From assembly GCF_036075115.1 (NCBI RefSeq), contig NZ_CP107958.1, positions 6,138,001 through 6,202,000 of the forward strand: a stretch of 64,000 nt of DNA. Reading direction: 5' to 3'. Below are positions 1-8,432 of this stretch, piece after piece (the stretch's first letter is position 1; each line of letters opens with the position of its first letter). The notes under the pieces are model-generated. The model saw nothing but the letters and a program-made list of their open reading frames with translations, made no database searches and was not told the origin of the DNA. The position numbers were made by a program, and so were the translations under genes. The stretch comes from Streptomyces sp. NBC_00377 (GTDB taxonomy: Bacteria > Actinomycetota > Actinomycetes > Streptomycetales > Streptomycetaceae).

Positions 1-1226
1 ACATGGTGACGTCGCGCGAGGACGTGGTGGGTCTCGACTCGTCCGTCATCCTGGCCCCCGAGGTCTGGGTGGCCTCCGGCCACGTCGCCACTTTCTCCGA
101 CCCGCTGACCGAGTGCACCTCCTGCCACAAGCGGTTCCGTGCGGACCACCTGGAAGAGGCGTACGAGGCCAAGCACAAGCGCCTGCCGGAGAACGGCCTG
201 GCGGACGTGAACTGCCCCAACTGCGGCAACAAGGGCCAGTTCACCGAGCCCAAGCAGTTCTCGGGTCTGCTCTCCACCCACCTCGGTCCCACGCAGGACA
301 CCGGCTCCATCGCCTACCTGCGCCCCGAGACCGCCCAGGGCATCTTCACCAACTTCGCCCAGGTGCAGACCACTTCGCGCCGCAAGCCGCCGTTCGGCAT
401 CGCGCAGATGGGCAAGTCCTTCCGCAACGAGATCACGCCCGGCAACTTCATCTTCCGCACCCGCGAGTTCGAGCAGATGGAGATGGAGTTCTTCGTCAAG
501 CCGGGCGAGGACGAGCAGTGGCAGGAGTACTGGATGGAGCAGCGCTGGAACTGGTACACCGGCCTGGGCCTGCGCGAGGAGAACATGCGGTGGTACGACC
601 ACCCGAAGGAGAAGCTCTCCCACTACTCCAAGCGCACCGCTGACATCGAGTACCGCTTCCAGTTCGGCGGCAACGAGTGGGGCGAGCTGGAGGGTGTCGC
701 CAACCGCACCGACTACGACCTCTCCGCCCACGCCAAGGCCTCCGGCCAGGACCTCTCCTACTACGACCAGGAGGCCCAGGAGCGCTGGACGCCGTACGTC
801 ATCGAGCCCGCGGCCGGTGTCGGCCGCGCGATGCTGGCCTTCCTGCTCGACGCCTACATCGAGGACGAGGCGCCGAACGCCAAGGGCAAGCTGGAGAAGC
901 GGACGGTCCTGCGCCTCGACCACCGCCTCGCCCCGGTGAAGGTCGCGGTCCTGCCGCTGTCCCGCAACCCGGAGCTGTCGCCCAAGGCCAAGGGCCTCGC
1001 CACCGCGCTGCGCCAGAACTGGAACATCGAGTTCGACGACGCCGGCGCCATCGGCCGCCGCTACCGCCGCCAGGACGAGATCGGCACGCCGTACTGCGTG
1101 ACCGTCGACTTCGACACCCTGGACGACAACGCGGTCACCGTCCGCGAGCGTGACTCGATGAAGCAGGAGCGGGTCTCCCTCGACCAGATCGAGGGCTACC
1201 TCGCCGGCCGCCTGATCGGCTGCTGA
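1..1226 (+). CDS. glyS: Glycyl-tRNA synthetase, 3' part
   Basis: Class II aminoacyl-tRNA synthetase that charges tRNA-Gly. The gene enters from the left edge: the first in-frame ATG (base 3) sits inside the protein, just before VTSREDVVGLDSS, so about 50 N-terminal residues are missing. Visible parts are a zinc-type pair (CTSC and NCPNC), motif 2 (FRNEITPGNFIFRTREFEQ), motif 3 (EPAAGVGRAMLAFLLDAY) and the C-terminal anticodon-binding domain ending in a YLAGRLIG-type tail. This is the single-chain dimeric form usual in Actinobacteria. It is followed by a strong hairpin shared with the convergent gene. Confidence 0.97.
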   Translation, partial: MVTSREDVVGLDSSVILAPEVWVASGHVATFSDPLTECTSCHKRFRADHLEEAYEAKHKRLPENGLADVNCPNCGNKGQFTEPKQFSGLLSTHLGPTQDTGSIAYLRPETAQGIFTNFAQVQTTSRRKPPFGIAQMGKSFRNEITPGNFIFRTREFEQMEMEFFVKPGEDEQWQEYWMEQRWNWYTGLGLREENMRWYDHPKEKLSHYSKRTADIEYRFQFGGNEWGELEGVANRTDYDLSAHAKASGQDLSYYDQEAQERWTPYVIEPAAGVGRAMLAFLLDAYIEDEAPNAKGKLEKRTVLRLDHRLAPVKVAVLPLSRNPELSPKAKGLATALRQNWNIEFDDAGAIGRRYRRQDEIGTPYCVTVDFDTLDDNAVTVRERDSMKQERVSLDQIEGYLAGRLIGC

Positions 1227-1250
1227 GCCCCGCCTCTTCGCGCCTCCCGC

Positions 1251-1298
1251 CGAACGCCGGTGCCGGGTCCCTTCCGAGGGGCCCGGCACCGGCGTTCG
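1251..1298. terminator. Bidirectional terminator between convergent genes
   Basis: Perfect 17-bp inverted repeat (1251-1267 with 1282-1298) around a 14-nt loop, between the stop codons of glyS (+) and the phosphatase-family gene (-). There is no clear U-tract, as is common in Streptomyces. Confidence 0.85.
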
Positions 1299-1316
1299 TG
1301 GTTCTCCTGCCAGGGC

Positions 1317-2429
1317 CTACAGGTCGACGTCCGCGTAGAGCGCCGCGTGGTCGGAGGCCGCGTTCAGCTTCGAGGTCACGGTGTCGAAGGACTTGATGCC
1401 GTCCGCGAAGATGCCCCGGGTCTCCAGGCCGACGTGCTGCACCTCCTGCCACACATCCGGTGACATCAGGAGGTAGTCGATCTTGTCCCGCTCGTCCTTG
1501 CAGTCCCCGAACGTGCCGGGCAGTCCGCGATAGGACCGGTGGCTCATCGCGTCCCGGAGTCCGGCGCCCTCCAGCGCCGCGGCCGAGTCGCTGGTGGGGA
1601 AGTCGTTGAGGTCCCCGGCGACGATGACGTGCGGGGTGCGCTCCAGCGTGGCCCGGTAGATCTCCGCGACGCGCTTCGCCTGGGCCAGCCGCAGCTCCGG
1701 GTCGTCATGGGACTTGCTCTTCAGGTGGTTGCCGAGGATCACCAGGGGTGTGCCGTTGAGCCCGATCTCGAACTCGGGGCAGTCGCGGCTGAACAGGCGC
1801 TGGTCGGGACGGTCCGGGTTGGTCTCGAAGAGGTGGGTCCGCAAGGACGTGATCGGATACCGGCTGAAGATGCCGACGTCGATGCCCCGGCTGTCGTTGC
1901 CGTCGATGAGGAGGGCGTAGGGGTACGGCCGTCTGCCGAGAGCACCGGCCAGTACCTGCGAGTTGAAGCGCTCCAGGGCGAGGCGGTCCTCGACCTCCAC
2001 GGTGAGCAGGATGTCGGCGTCGACCTCCGAGACCACCCGGCCGGTGTTGCGCACCGTGTCCAGGTCGAGGTCGTCCTGACTCAGTTCGGCCCAACCGGCC
2101 CACGCGGCACGGCCCTTGGCGGTGACCTCGATGCGGGGGTGCTTCCCCGGACCCGGCGGCTTGAACAGCCCGGAGTCCTTGCCCGGACGAGACTGGTTCA
2201 CATAGATCGGCGGCGGGTCCTTCGGGTCGAGGTCGTACGCCCGGTGCTTCTCGATGAGAGCGGCGATCTTCGCCTTGTCGTCGTCCGTGTACACCGGCAG
2301 GTCGAGGAGACCGACCAGTGCGGCGAAGTCGTCGAGGATCTCCCTGCGCTTCGCCGGATCCTCGATGCGGAAGGCCGTGGGCCGGCGGAAGAGGTTCTCC
2401 ATGTTGAAGGTGGCGATGCGGATGCTCAT
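1317..2429 (-). CDS. Endonuclease/exonuclease/phosphatase family protein
   Basis: A 370-aa protein of the DNase I-like fold (EEP) superfamily. Family motifs are in order: N-terminal MSIRIATFNMENLF (metal-coordinating Asn/Glu), SEVDADILLTVEVED, VILGNHLKSK, HVIVAGDLNDFP, and C-terminal RDKIDYLLMSP with AASDHAALYADV (catalytic Asp/His). Such proteins hydrolyse phosphodiester or phosphomonoester bonds in nucleic acids, nucleotides or lipids; the substrate cannot be read from sequence. No signal peptide is seen, so it is probably cytoplasmic. ATG at 2429 is chosen because GGAGG lies 5 nt upstream and the EEP fold starts there; the frame stays open further upstream, but that stretch is low-complexity. 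Confidence 0.85.
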   Translation of the reverse strand: MSIRIATFNMENLFRRPTAFRIEDPAKRREILDDFAALVGLLDLPVYTDDDKAKIAALIEKHRAYDLDPKDPPPIYVNQSRPGKDSGLFKPPGPGKHPRIEVTAKGRAAWAGWAELSQDDLDLDTVRNTGRVVSEVDADILLTVEVEDRLALERFNSQVLAGALGRRPYPYALLIDGNDSRGIDVGIFSRYPITSLRTHLFETNPDRPDQRLFSRDCPEFEIGLNGTPLVILGNHLKSKSHDDPELRLAQAKRVAEIYRATLERTPHVIVAGDLNDFPTSDSAAALEGAGLRDAMSHRSYRGLPGTFGDCKDERDKIDYLLMSPDVWQEVQHVGLETRGIFADGIKSFDTVTSKLNAASDHAALYADVDL

Positions 2430-2709
2430 GGCAGCCTCCATGGCGGCGCGGAGGGCCGCTCGGCCGGTGGCAGGCGCCGCCCGGGTGACTGCGCACCGAC
2501 ATCTCCCATTGTCCTCGCGACGGCCGACACGTCGACCGGACGGGCGACCGGACGGACGGCCGGTCGCGAACGGCGGTCCGCGACGACCGCCGGCCGGCGG
2601 CGGCGGCCAACGCTTGAGGACCGGCGCCGAGGACCGGCGGTTGAGGGCCGGTGGCTGCCGGTGGTCGAGGGCCGGTGATCGAGGACCGGCGGACGCGAGT
2701 CGACGAATA

Positions 2710-2741
2710 ACAGATAACAGATGTTGAAATCTGTCATCTGT
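2710..2741. promoter_or_regulatory. Double-dyad operator upstream of aldo/keto reductase
   Basis: Perfectly symmetrical 32-bp element: ACAGAT, 1 nt, ACAGAT, 6 nt, ATCTGT, 1 nt, ATCTGT. It lies 19 bp before the aldo/keto reductase start in an AT-rich patch of an otherwise GC-rich 330-bp gap. The rest of that gap (2430-2709) holds only imperfect GAGGRCCGG-type short repeats and no gene. A TetR-family gene just downstream is the obvious candidate regulator. Confidence 0.7.
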
Positions 2742-2759
2742 CATGCCAAGCTGGTGGGC

Positions 2760-3770
2760 ATGACGATGCGAACCCGCTCCCTCGGCACCACCGGTCCCCA
2801 GGTCTCCGCCCTCGGCCTCGGCTGTATGGGCATGTCCGCGCTGTACGGCGGCGCGGACCGGGCCGAGGGGATCGCGACCATCCACGCCGCCCTCGAGGCC
2901 GGTGTGACCCTGCTGGACACCGGCGACTTCTACGGCATGGGCCACAACGAGCTGCTGATCGGCGAAGCCCTGCGCTCCGCTCCGGCCGCCCGTCGCGAAC
3001 AGGCGCAGATCAGCGTGAAGTTCGGCGCCCTGCGCGACCCGGACGGCGGCTGGAGCGGCTACGACGGCCGCCCGGCAGCCGTGAAGAACTTCGCCGCCTA
3101 CTCCCTCCAGCGCCTGGGCGTCGACCACATCGACGTCTACCGCATCGCCCGGCTCGACCCCGACGTGCCGATCGAGGAGACGGTCGGCGCGATCGCCGAG
3201 CTGGTCGAGAAGGGGTACGTCCGGCACATCGGCCTCAGCGAAGTCGGCGCCGAGACCATCCGCAAGGCCGCCGCCACCGCGCCGATCGCCGACCTCCAGA
3301 TCGAGTACGCCCTGATCTCGCGAGGCATCGAGAAGTCGATCCTGCCGGTCACCCGTGAACTGGGGATCTCCGTCACGGCGTACGGCGTGCTGTCGCGCGG
3401 GCTGATCTCCGGGCACTTCACCGCCGACCGCAAGCTCGCCGCGAACGACTTCCGGGCCCACTCGCCCCGCTTCCAGGGCGACAACCTCCAGCACAACCTG
3501 AACCTCGTGGAGGCCCTGCGGAAGATCGCCGGACAGAAGGGCGTCTCCGTCGCGCAGATCGCGATCGCCTGGGTACTGGCCCAGGGCGAGGACATCGTGC
3601 CCCTGGTCGGCGCCCGGACCAGGGAGCGGCTCGCGGAGTCGCTGGGCGCGCTGGACGTCGTACTGGATGCCGCCGACCTCGCCGCGATCGAGGACGCCGT
3701 CCCCGCCGACGCGGCCGCCGGTGAGCGCTACGCGGCCGCCGCGATGGCCCACCTCGACAGCGAGCGCTGA
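2760..3770 (+). CDS. Aldo/keto reductase lacking the usual catalytic His
   Basis: A 336-aa (alpha/beta)8 NADPH-dependent aldo/keto reductase of the pyridoxal reductase/YakC-like group. Tetrad residues visible are Asp53 and Tyr58 (LLDTGDFYGMG) and Lys87 (ISVKFG). In the strand where the family usually has YxQHRxDP the sequence is YRIARLDP, putting Ala130 where the catalytic His is expected. The C-terminal cofactor segment (PLVGARTRERLAESLGAL) is normal. ATG 2760 is used because the family N-terminus (MRTRSLGTTG) starts here; the frame is open for 13 more codons but that DNA is the operator. It is probably co-transcribed with the TetR gene 25 bp downstream. Confidence 0.9.
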   Translation: MTMRTRSLGTTGPQVSALGLGCMGMSALYGGADRAEGIATIHAALEAGVTLLDTGDFYGMGHNELLIGEALRSAPAARREQAQISVKFGALRDPDGGWSGYDGRPAAVKNFAAYSLQRLGVDHIDVYRIARLDPDVPIEETVGAIAELVEKGYVRHIGLSEVGAETIRKAAATAPIADLQIEYALISRGIEKSILPVTRELGISVTAYGVLSRGLISGHFTADRKLAANDFRAHSPRFQGDNLQHNLNLVEALRKIAGQKGVSVAQIAIAWVLAQGEDIVPLVGARTRERLAESLGALDVVLDAADLAAIEDAVPADAAAGERYAAAAMAHLDSER

Positions 3771-3795
3771 CCCGCTCTCCGGGTACGGTCTGAGC

Positions 3796-4389
3796 ATGTC
3801 ACCGACCACCGAGACCCTGACCGCCGAGCGCATCCTCGAGGCGACCGAGGACGTGCTGCGCCGCCACGGCCCGGCCAAGGCCACCGTGGTCGACGTGGCC
3901 CGCGCGCTCGGCGTCAGCCACGGCAGCGTCTACCGGCACTTCCGGACCAAGGCGGCGCTGCGCGCGGCGGTCACGAAACGGTGGCTGGACCGTACGTCCG
4001 AGAGCCTGTCCGCCATCACCGCCGACGAGTCCCGCGCCCCGGAGGCCCGGCTGCGCGACTGGCTCGCGGCGCTCTTCGAGGCCAAGCGCCGCAAGGCCGG
4101 CGACGACCCCGAGCTGTTCGCCACGTACATGGTGCTCACCGGGGAGACCGGCGAGGTGGTCGACGAGCACCTCGCCGACCTGACCGGCCAGCTGACCCGG
4201 ATCATCGAGGCGGGTGTCGCGTCCGGCGCCTTCACGGCCGCCGACCCGGAGACCACCGCCACCGCCGTCTTCCACGCCACCGGCCGCTTCCACGATCCCG
4301 GCTACCACCGGGTGTGGGAGCGGCCGGGGGCGCAGGACGACTTCAGGGCCCTCGTGGACCTGGTGCTGCGCGGCCTGAAGGGGGTCTGA
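3796..4389 (+). CDS. TetR family transcriptional regulator
   Basis: A 197-aa repressor. The N-terminal helix-turn-helix is clear (ILEATEDVLRRHG, then VVDVARALGVSHGSVYRHF), followed by KAALRAAVTKRWLD and an alpha-helical ligand-binding domain of the YbjK/TetR_C type. It starts 25 bp after the aldo/keto reductase gene, and its stop overlaps the galU start by one base (TGATG). Its likely target is the dyad at 2710-2741, giving feedback control of a three-gene operon. The inducer is unknown. Confidence 0.92.
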   Translation: MSPTTETLTAERILEATEDVLRRHGPAKATVVDVARALGVSHGSVYRHFRTKAALRAAVTKRWLDRTSESLSAITADESRAPEARLRDWLAALFEAKRRKAGDDPELFATYMVLTGETGEVVDEHLADLTGQLTRIIEAGVASGAFTAADPETTATAVFHATGRFHDPGYHRVWERPGAQDDFRALVDLVLRGLKGV

Positions 4390-5333
4390 TGTCCCCGACG
4401 ATCCGCAGGGCCGTGATCCCCGCAGCCGGGCTCGGTTCCCGGCTGCTGCCCCTCACCAAGGCGATTCCCAAGGAGATGCTCCCGGTCGGCGACAAGCCGG
4501 TGATCGAGCACACCGTGCGCGAGCTGGTGGACTCGGGCATCACCGACATCACCATCGTCGTCTCCGGCGGCAAGAGCCTGATCCAGGACCATTTCCGGCC
4601 CAACCCCGCCCTGGTCGAGCAGCTCCGCGCCGACGGCAAGGACGCCTACGCGGACGCCGTCCAGGAGGTGGCCGAGCTGGCCCGCCAGGGCCACATCACC
4701 TACCTGGACCAGCACGGCCCGTACGGCAACGGCACCCCGGTGCTCAACGCCGCCCGGTCCTTCGGCGACGAACCGGTCCTGGTCCTGTGGCCCGACGACG
4801 TCTTCGTCGCCGGGACACCCCGCGCCCAGCAGCTGATCCGCGCCTACGAGCAGACCGGCTGCCCGGTCCTCGCCCTGCTGCCGATGGACCCCGCCGACTC
4901 CCAGCGCTACGGCGTCCCCGTCGTCAAGGAGGATCTCGGCGACGGGACGCTGCGCATCACCGGCCTCGTCGAGAAACCCGAGCCGGCCCTCGCGCCGTCG
5001 TCGTACGCGGCCATCGGCGGCTATGTCATCACCCCCGGCATCATCGACGAACTGCGCGAGCAGACCCGCCGCTGGTACGAGCACCGGACCGGCGAGATCT
5101 ACCTGACCGACGCCATCAACGCCTACGCCCGTGACCGCGCGGTCTACGGCCAGGTCATCGAGGGCCGCTGGTACGACACCGGCAACCCGGCCGACTACCT
5201 GGTCGCCCAACTGGCCCACGCCCTGGCCCACCCCGAGTACGGACCCGTCCTGCGGGGCCTGGTCGGCGACCTCGACGCGGGCGAGGCAGGCGGGGCAGGG
5301 GGCGGGACACGCGGGGCGCCGGGCCGGGGGTGA
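4389..5333 (+). CDS. galU: UTP-glucose-1-phosphate uridylyltransferase
   Basis: A 314-aa nucleotidyltransferase making UDP-glucose from UTP and glucose-1-phosphate for polysaccharide and glycolipid synthesis. The N-terminal signature AVIPAAGLGSRLLPLTKAIP and PKEMLPVGDKPVIEH are diagnostic; later landmarks are HGPYGNGTPVLNAA, LVLWPDDVF, GLVEKPEP and EGRWYDTGNPADYL. The C-terminal 20 residues are a Gly/Ala-rich tail. The start codon overlaps the TetR stop by one base, so translation is probably coupled. Confidence 0.93.
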   Translation: MSPTIRRAVIPAAGLGSRLLPLTKAIPKEMLPVGDKPVIEHTVRELVDSGITDITIVVSGGKSLIQDHFRPNPALVEQLRADGKDAYADAVQEVAELARQGHITYLDQHGPYGNGTPVLNAARSFGDEPVLVLWPDDVFVAGTPRAQQLIRAYEQTGCPVLALLPMDPADSQRYGVPVVKEDLGDGTLRITGLVEKPEPALAPSSYAAIGGYVITPGIIDELREQTRRWYEHRTGEIYLTDAINAYARDRAVYGQVIEGRWYDTGNPADYLVAQLAHALAHPEYGPVLRGLVGDLDAGEAGGAGGGTRGAPGRG

Positions 5334-5349
5334 GCGTGGGTGAGCACCC

Positions 5350-6495
5350 TCAGGCTCCCGCCGTGCACCGCCAGAAGTCCCGCATCAGCGGAGTCGGCGC
5401 CGGGTTCTCCATCGCCACCTGGGTGAGCAGAAGGGTGACCGTGCCGGACTGCGGGACGATGTGTCCCGTCGTCCCCGTGCCGCCGACCCAGCCGTAGCGC
5501 CCGGGGACGTTCCAGGGGTCGACGGGGCCGACGTCGACCGAACCGCCGTAGCCCCAGCCCTGGCCCTCCAGGAAGAGCGCCCCCGACTCCCGCTGCCGCG
5601 CCGTCAGATGATTGGCCGTCATACGGCTCACCGACGTCGGCGAGAGCAGCCTGCGCCCGCCCGCCTCACCGCCGTCCAGCAGCAGACGGGCGAACGCCAG
5701 CCAGTCGTCGGCCGTGGACGCCAGTCCGCCGCCGCCCGACGGGAACGCCGGTACGCGGCTCCACTGGCCGTCCGGGGTGTCCGCCACCTCCAGGGCGCCC
5801 GCGCCGTCGGGACGGTAGGCGGTGGTGAAGCGGTCCCGCTTCTCCTTCGGGACCTCGAACGCCGTGTCCTTCATGCCCAGCGGCTCGAAGATCCGTTCCG
5901 CCAGGAACTCGGGGAGCGGACGGCCGGACACCCGGGCGATCAGGATGCCCTGGAGGTCCGACGCCGTGCCGTACAGCCACGCCTCGCCCGGCTGGTGCAG
6001 CAGCGGGACGCGGGCCAGCTCCGCCAGCCAGGCGTCCGGCTCGGGACAGGCCTGCGGCTCCCGGCCGTCCCTCTGCACGCCGAACAGGGCCTGCACCGCC
6101 GGGAGCGTGAAATCGGACGGGAAGCCCCAGCCGGGGCGGGAACTCAGCAGGTCCTCGACCGTGATCGGCCGGGCCGCCGGGACCACGTCGTCGACGGGAG
6201 CGGCCGGCGTACGGACCACAACGGGGTCCGCCAGCTCGGGCAGCCACTCGGCCACCGGCGAGTCCAGCCCCGCACGCCCCTCCTCCACCAGCATCATCAG
6301 CGCCGCCGCCGTGACCGGCTTGGTGATCGAGGCGATCCGGAAGAGGGACTCCCGGTCCATCGGGACACCGCCCTCGGCGTCCTGCGCACCGGCGGTCACC
6401 ACCTCCACCGCGTCACCGCGGGCCACGAGGCCCACCGCCCCGGGTACGGTGCCGTCGTCGAGGTACCGCCGCAGGGTCTCGTGCAGAGCGCTCAT
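5350..6495 (-). CDS. Serine hydrolase, beta-lactamase/class C esterase family
   Basis: A 381-aa member of the class C beta-lactamase/penicillin-binding-like fold. The SxxK nucleophile motif is SITK (in LFRIASITKPVTAAAL), the second-motif tyrosine is in WLYGTASDLQG, and the third HxG-type region is near GTGTTGHIVPQSG. The second motif reads YGT rather than YxN, pointing to an esterase or peptidase more than a true beta-lactamase. There is no signal peptide, so it acts inside the cell or leaves by an unrecognised route. The ATG at 6495 has GGGAGG upstream. It is convergent with galU, 16 bp apart. Confidence 0.87.
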   Translation of the reverse strand: MSALHETLRRYLDDGTVPGAVGLVARGDAVEVVTAGAQDAEGGVPMDRESLFRIASITKPVTAAALMMLVEEGRAGLDSPVAEWLPELADPVVVRTPAAPVDDVVPAARPITVEDLLSSRPGWGFPSDFTLPAVQALFGVQRDGREPQACPEPDAWLAELARVPLLHQPGEAWLYGTASDLQGILIARVSGRPLPEFLAERIFEPLGMKDTAFEVPKEKRDRFTTAYRPDGAGALEVADTPDGQWSRVPAFPSGGGGLASTADDWLAFARLLLDGGEAGGRRLLSPTSVSRMTANHLTARQRESGALFLEGQGWGYGGSVDVGPVDPWNVPGRYGWVGGTGTTGHIVPQSGTVTLLLTQVAMENPAPTPLMRDFWRCTAGA

Positions 6496-6556
6496 GGTCC
6501 GGCCTCCCGGTGGGATCTCTTCTCTTCGTCCCTGAGACCGCCGGGGCGACCGAAAC

Positions 6557-6775
6557 TCATCGCGGCTCGCGGCCCTCCGTGGGATCCACCGTCGCCTGGT
6601 GCGCCTCGGCGAGGTGGTCCGCCGCCTTCAGCCAGGGCAGGAACTGCGCCCCCACGCGCCAGCCGCACGTGTCACACCTGATCGTGCGCTGCACTCCCGT
6701 GCGCCGCACCCTGACGACATGCTCGCGCCCGTGCTGGTCCCAGCGGCTCACCTTGCTCGCGTTGCTCTCCACCAC
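6557..6775 (-). CDS. Small conserved CxxC protein
   Basis: A 72-aa protein with one zinc-ribbon-like knuckle (RCDTCGW at about residue 34) and a charged remainder (WDQHGREHVVRVRRTGVQRT). The composition looks like a real small Streptomyces protein rather than a shadow frame, and it sits alone between a serine hydrolase and an exporter, all on the minus strand. Function is unknown. Confidence 0.6.
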   Translation of the reverse strand: MVESNASKVSRWDQHGREHVVRVRRTGVQRTIRCDTCGWRVGAQFLPWLKAADHLAEAHQATVDPTEGREPR

Positions 6776-6897
6776 TCCCCACCTTCCGGCCGTCGTCCGG
6801 CCAGCAAGGAGTGTGCAGCAATACCGACATCAACAGGGGTTTCGGGGTCCCCGAATCGACCGAGGGCCGTGCCCCCACCCGGCACGCGGGACCGGGG

Positions 6898-8331
6898 TCA
6901 CCCCACCCTGCGCGGCAGCCGCAGGCTGAGCAGTCCCGTCACGACGACCCCGCACAACTGCACGGCCAGCGTGGTGACCAGGGCGTCCCGCATGCCCATC
7001 CCCGGTACCAGGGAGAGGAACAGGGTCCCGAGGGTGGCCACGCCCAGCGCCAGCGCCGCCTGTTGGGTGGTGACCATCACACCGCTGCCGACGCCCGCGC
7101 GGGCCGGCGGCACCTCCGACATCACGATGCGCATGACGACGGGCAGTTGCAGGGCCTGCCCCGCACCGGCGACCGCCGCGCCCGGCAGAAGTTCGACGAA
7201 GCCGACGTCCGGCCAGTCGGCGCGCACCGTCAGCAGGAGGAGGACCACACCCACGCCCTGGAGCACCGAACCCGCCGTGACCACCCGGGCGCCGAACCGT
7301 GCGACCAGCCGCGGCCCGGCCAGCGAGGCCACGAAGAACGCCAGGGCCATCGGCGCGAGCGCGAGACCGGCGGGCACCGGACCCAGCCCCGCCCCGCTCT
7401 GGAGCGCCACGGCGATGACGAACATGAAGCCGCTGAAGCCGATCGAGAACGGCACCATCAGCGTCAGACCGCGCCGCAGCCCGGTGAGCGCGAACAGGCT
7501 CGGCGGCACCAGCGGGGTACGGCCCTGCCGGTCGGCCCGCCGCTCCACCGCGAGGAAGGCACCCGCCACCAGCGGGAACGCGGCCAGCGACAGCCACGTC
7601 CACAGCGGCCAGCCGGCCGCCCGGCCCTCGGTGAGCGGCGCGAGCAGCGTCAGCAGGGCGGCGGCGAGGAGCACGGTGCCGGGTCCGTCCACGGGCTCGG
7701 GGTGCTGCGAACGCGTCTCCGGGACGGTACGGACGGCGAGGACGAGACCGACGACCACGACGGGCACGTTCACCAGGAACACGGACCGCCAACCGCTGCC
7801 GGCGAGGTCCGCGGCGACCAGGACGCCGCCCAGGATCTGGCCCGCCACCATGGACAGCCCGGCGGTCGCGCCGTACAGGCTCATCGCCTTGGCGCGCCGG
7901 GGTCCCTCGGTGGACGACTGGATGGTGGCGAGCACCTGCGGGACCATCGCGGCGGCCGACGCGCCCTGCGCGACCCGCGCCGCGACCAGCGACCACGCGT
8001 CGGGGGCGAGCCCGCAGGCCAGTGAGGTCAGGCCGAAGGCGGCCATGCCGCCCAGAAAGAGCCGGCGGCGGCCGAACAGGTCGCCGAGCCTCCCGCCCAG
8101 GACGAGGAGCACGGCGTACGCGAGCCCGTACCCCGCGACGACCAGTTCGAGGACGGACTCGCTCGCCGCGAGGTCCCGGCCCATGGTGGGCAGGGCGACG
8201 TTGACGATGAAGAAGTCGATCAGGGGGAGCGCAGCGGCGAGCAGGACGGTGAACAGCCCGAGCGGGCCGAGCGCACGGGGCGCCGGGGTCCTCCGGGCGG
8301 CGGCTGGGGTGGTGATGATGGTTTCGGTCAC
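6898..8331 (-). CDS. MFS exporter, DHA2 (EmrB/QacA) type
   Basis: A 477-aa integral membrane drug:proton antiporter-like protein with about 14 hydrophobic segments. Motif A is GGRLGDLFGRRRLFL between TM2 and TM3, and the antiporter motif C region is MVAGQILGGVLVAADLAGSGWR. The first TM carries the FIVNVALPTM signature. I place the start at GTG 8331 (VTETIITTPAAARR); the frame extends 42 codons further but through promoter-like DNA. A GGGAG lies almost against this GTG, so the start could be leaderless or a few codons off. It is divergent from the regulator at 8433, which probably controls it. Substrate unknown. Confidence 0.88.
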   Translation of the reverse strand: MTETIITTPAAARRTPAPRALGPLGLFTVLLAAALPLIDFFIVNVALPTMGRDLAASESVLELVVAGYGLAYAVLLVLGGRLGDLFGRRRLFLGGMAAFGLTSLACGLAPDAWSLVAARVAQGASAAAMVPQVLATIQSSTEGPRRAKAMSLYGATAGLSMVAGQILGGVLVAADLAGSGWRSVFLVNVPVVVVGLVLAVRTVPETRSQHPEPVDGPGTVLLAAALLTLLAPLTEGRAAGWPLWTWLSLAAFPLVAGAFLAVERRADRQGRTPLVPPSLFALTGLRRGLTLMVPFSIGFSGFMFVIAVALQSGAGLGPVPAGLALAPMALAFFVASLAGPRLVARFGARVVTAGSVLQGVGVVLLLLTVRADWPDVGFVELLPGAAVAGAGQALQLPVVMRIVMSEVPPARAGVGSGVMVTTQQAALALGVATLGTLFLSLVPGMGMRDALVTTLAVQLCGVVVTGLLSLRLPRRVG

Positions 8332-8362
8332 GCTCCCGAGCCTGCGCCGATGCCCAACCGGG

Positions 8363-8400
8363 TACCAGATGCTCCTTATCCTGGTAGAAGGAGTACCTGG
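8363..8400. promoter_or_regulatory. Operator dyads between exporter and MmyB-like regulator
   Basis: Two overlapping inverted repeats in the 101-bp divergent gap: TACCAG (8363-8368), 12 nt, CTGGTA (8381-8386); and CCAGATGCTCCTT (8365-8377) with its 11/13 reverse-complement match AAGGAGTACCTGG (8388-8400). The placement fits a site bound by the adjacent helix-turn-helix protein. Confidence 0.6.
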
Positions 8401-8432
8401 CAACAGGGTCCGGCCGGCCGCACGCTGGAGGC

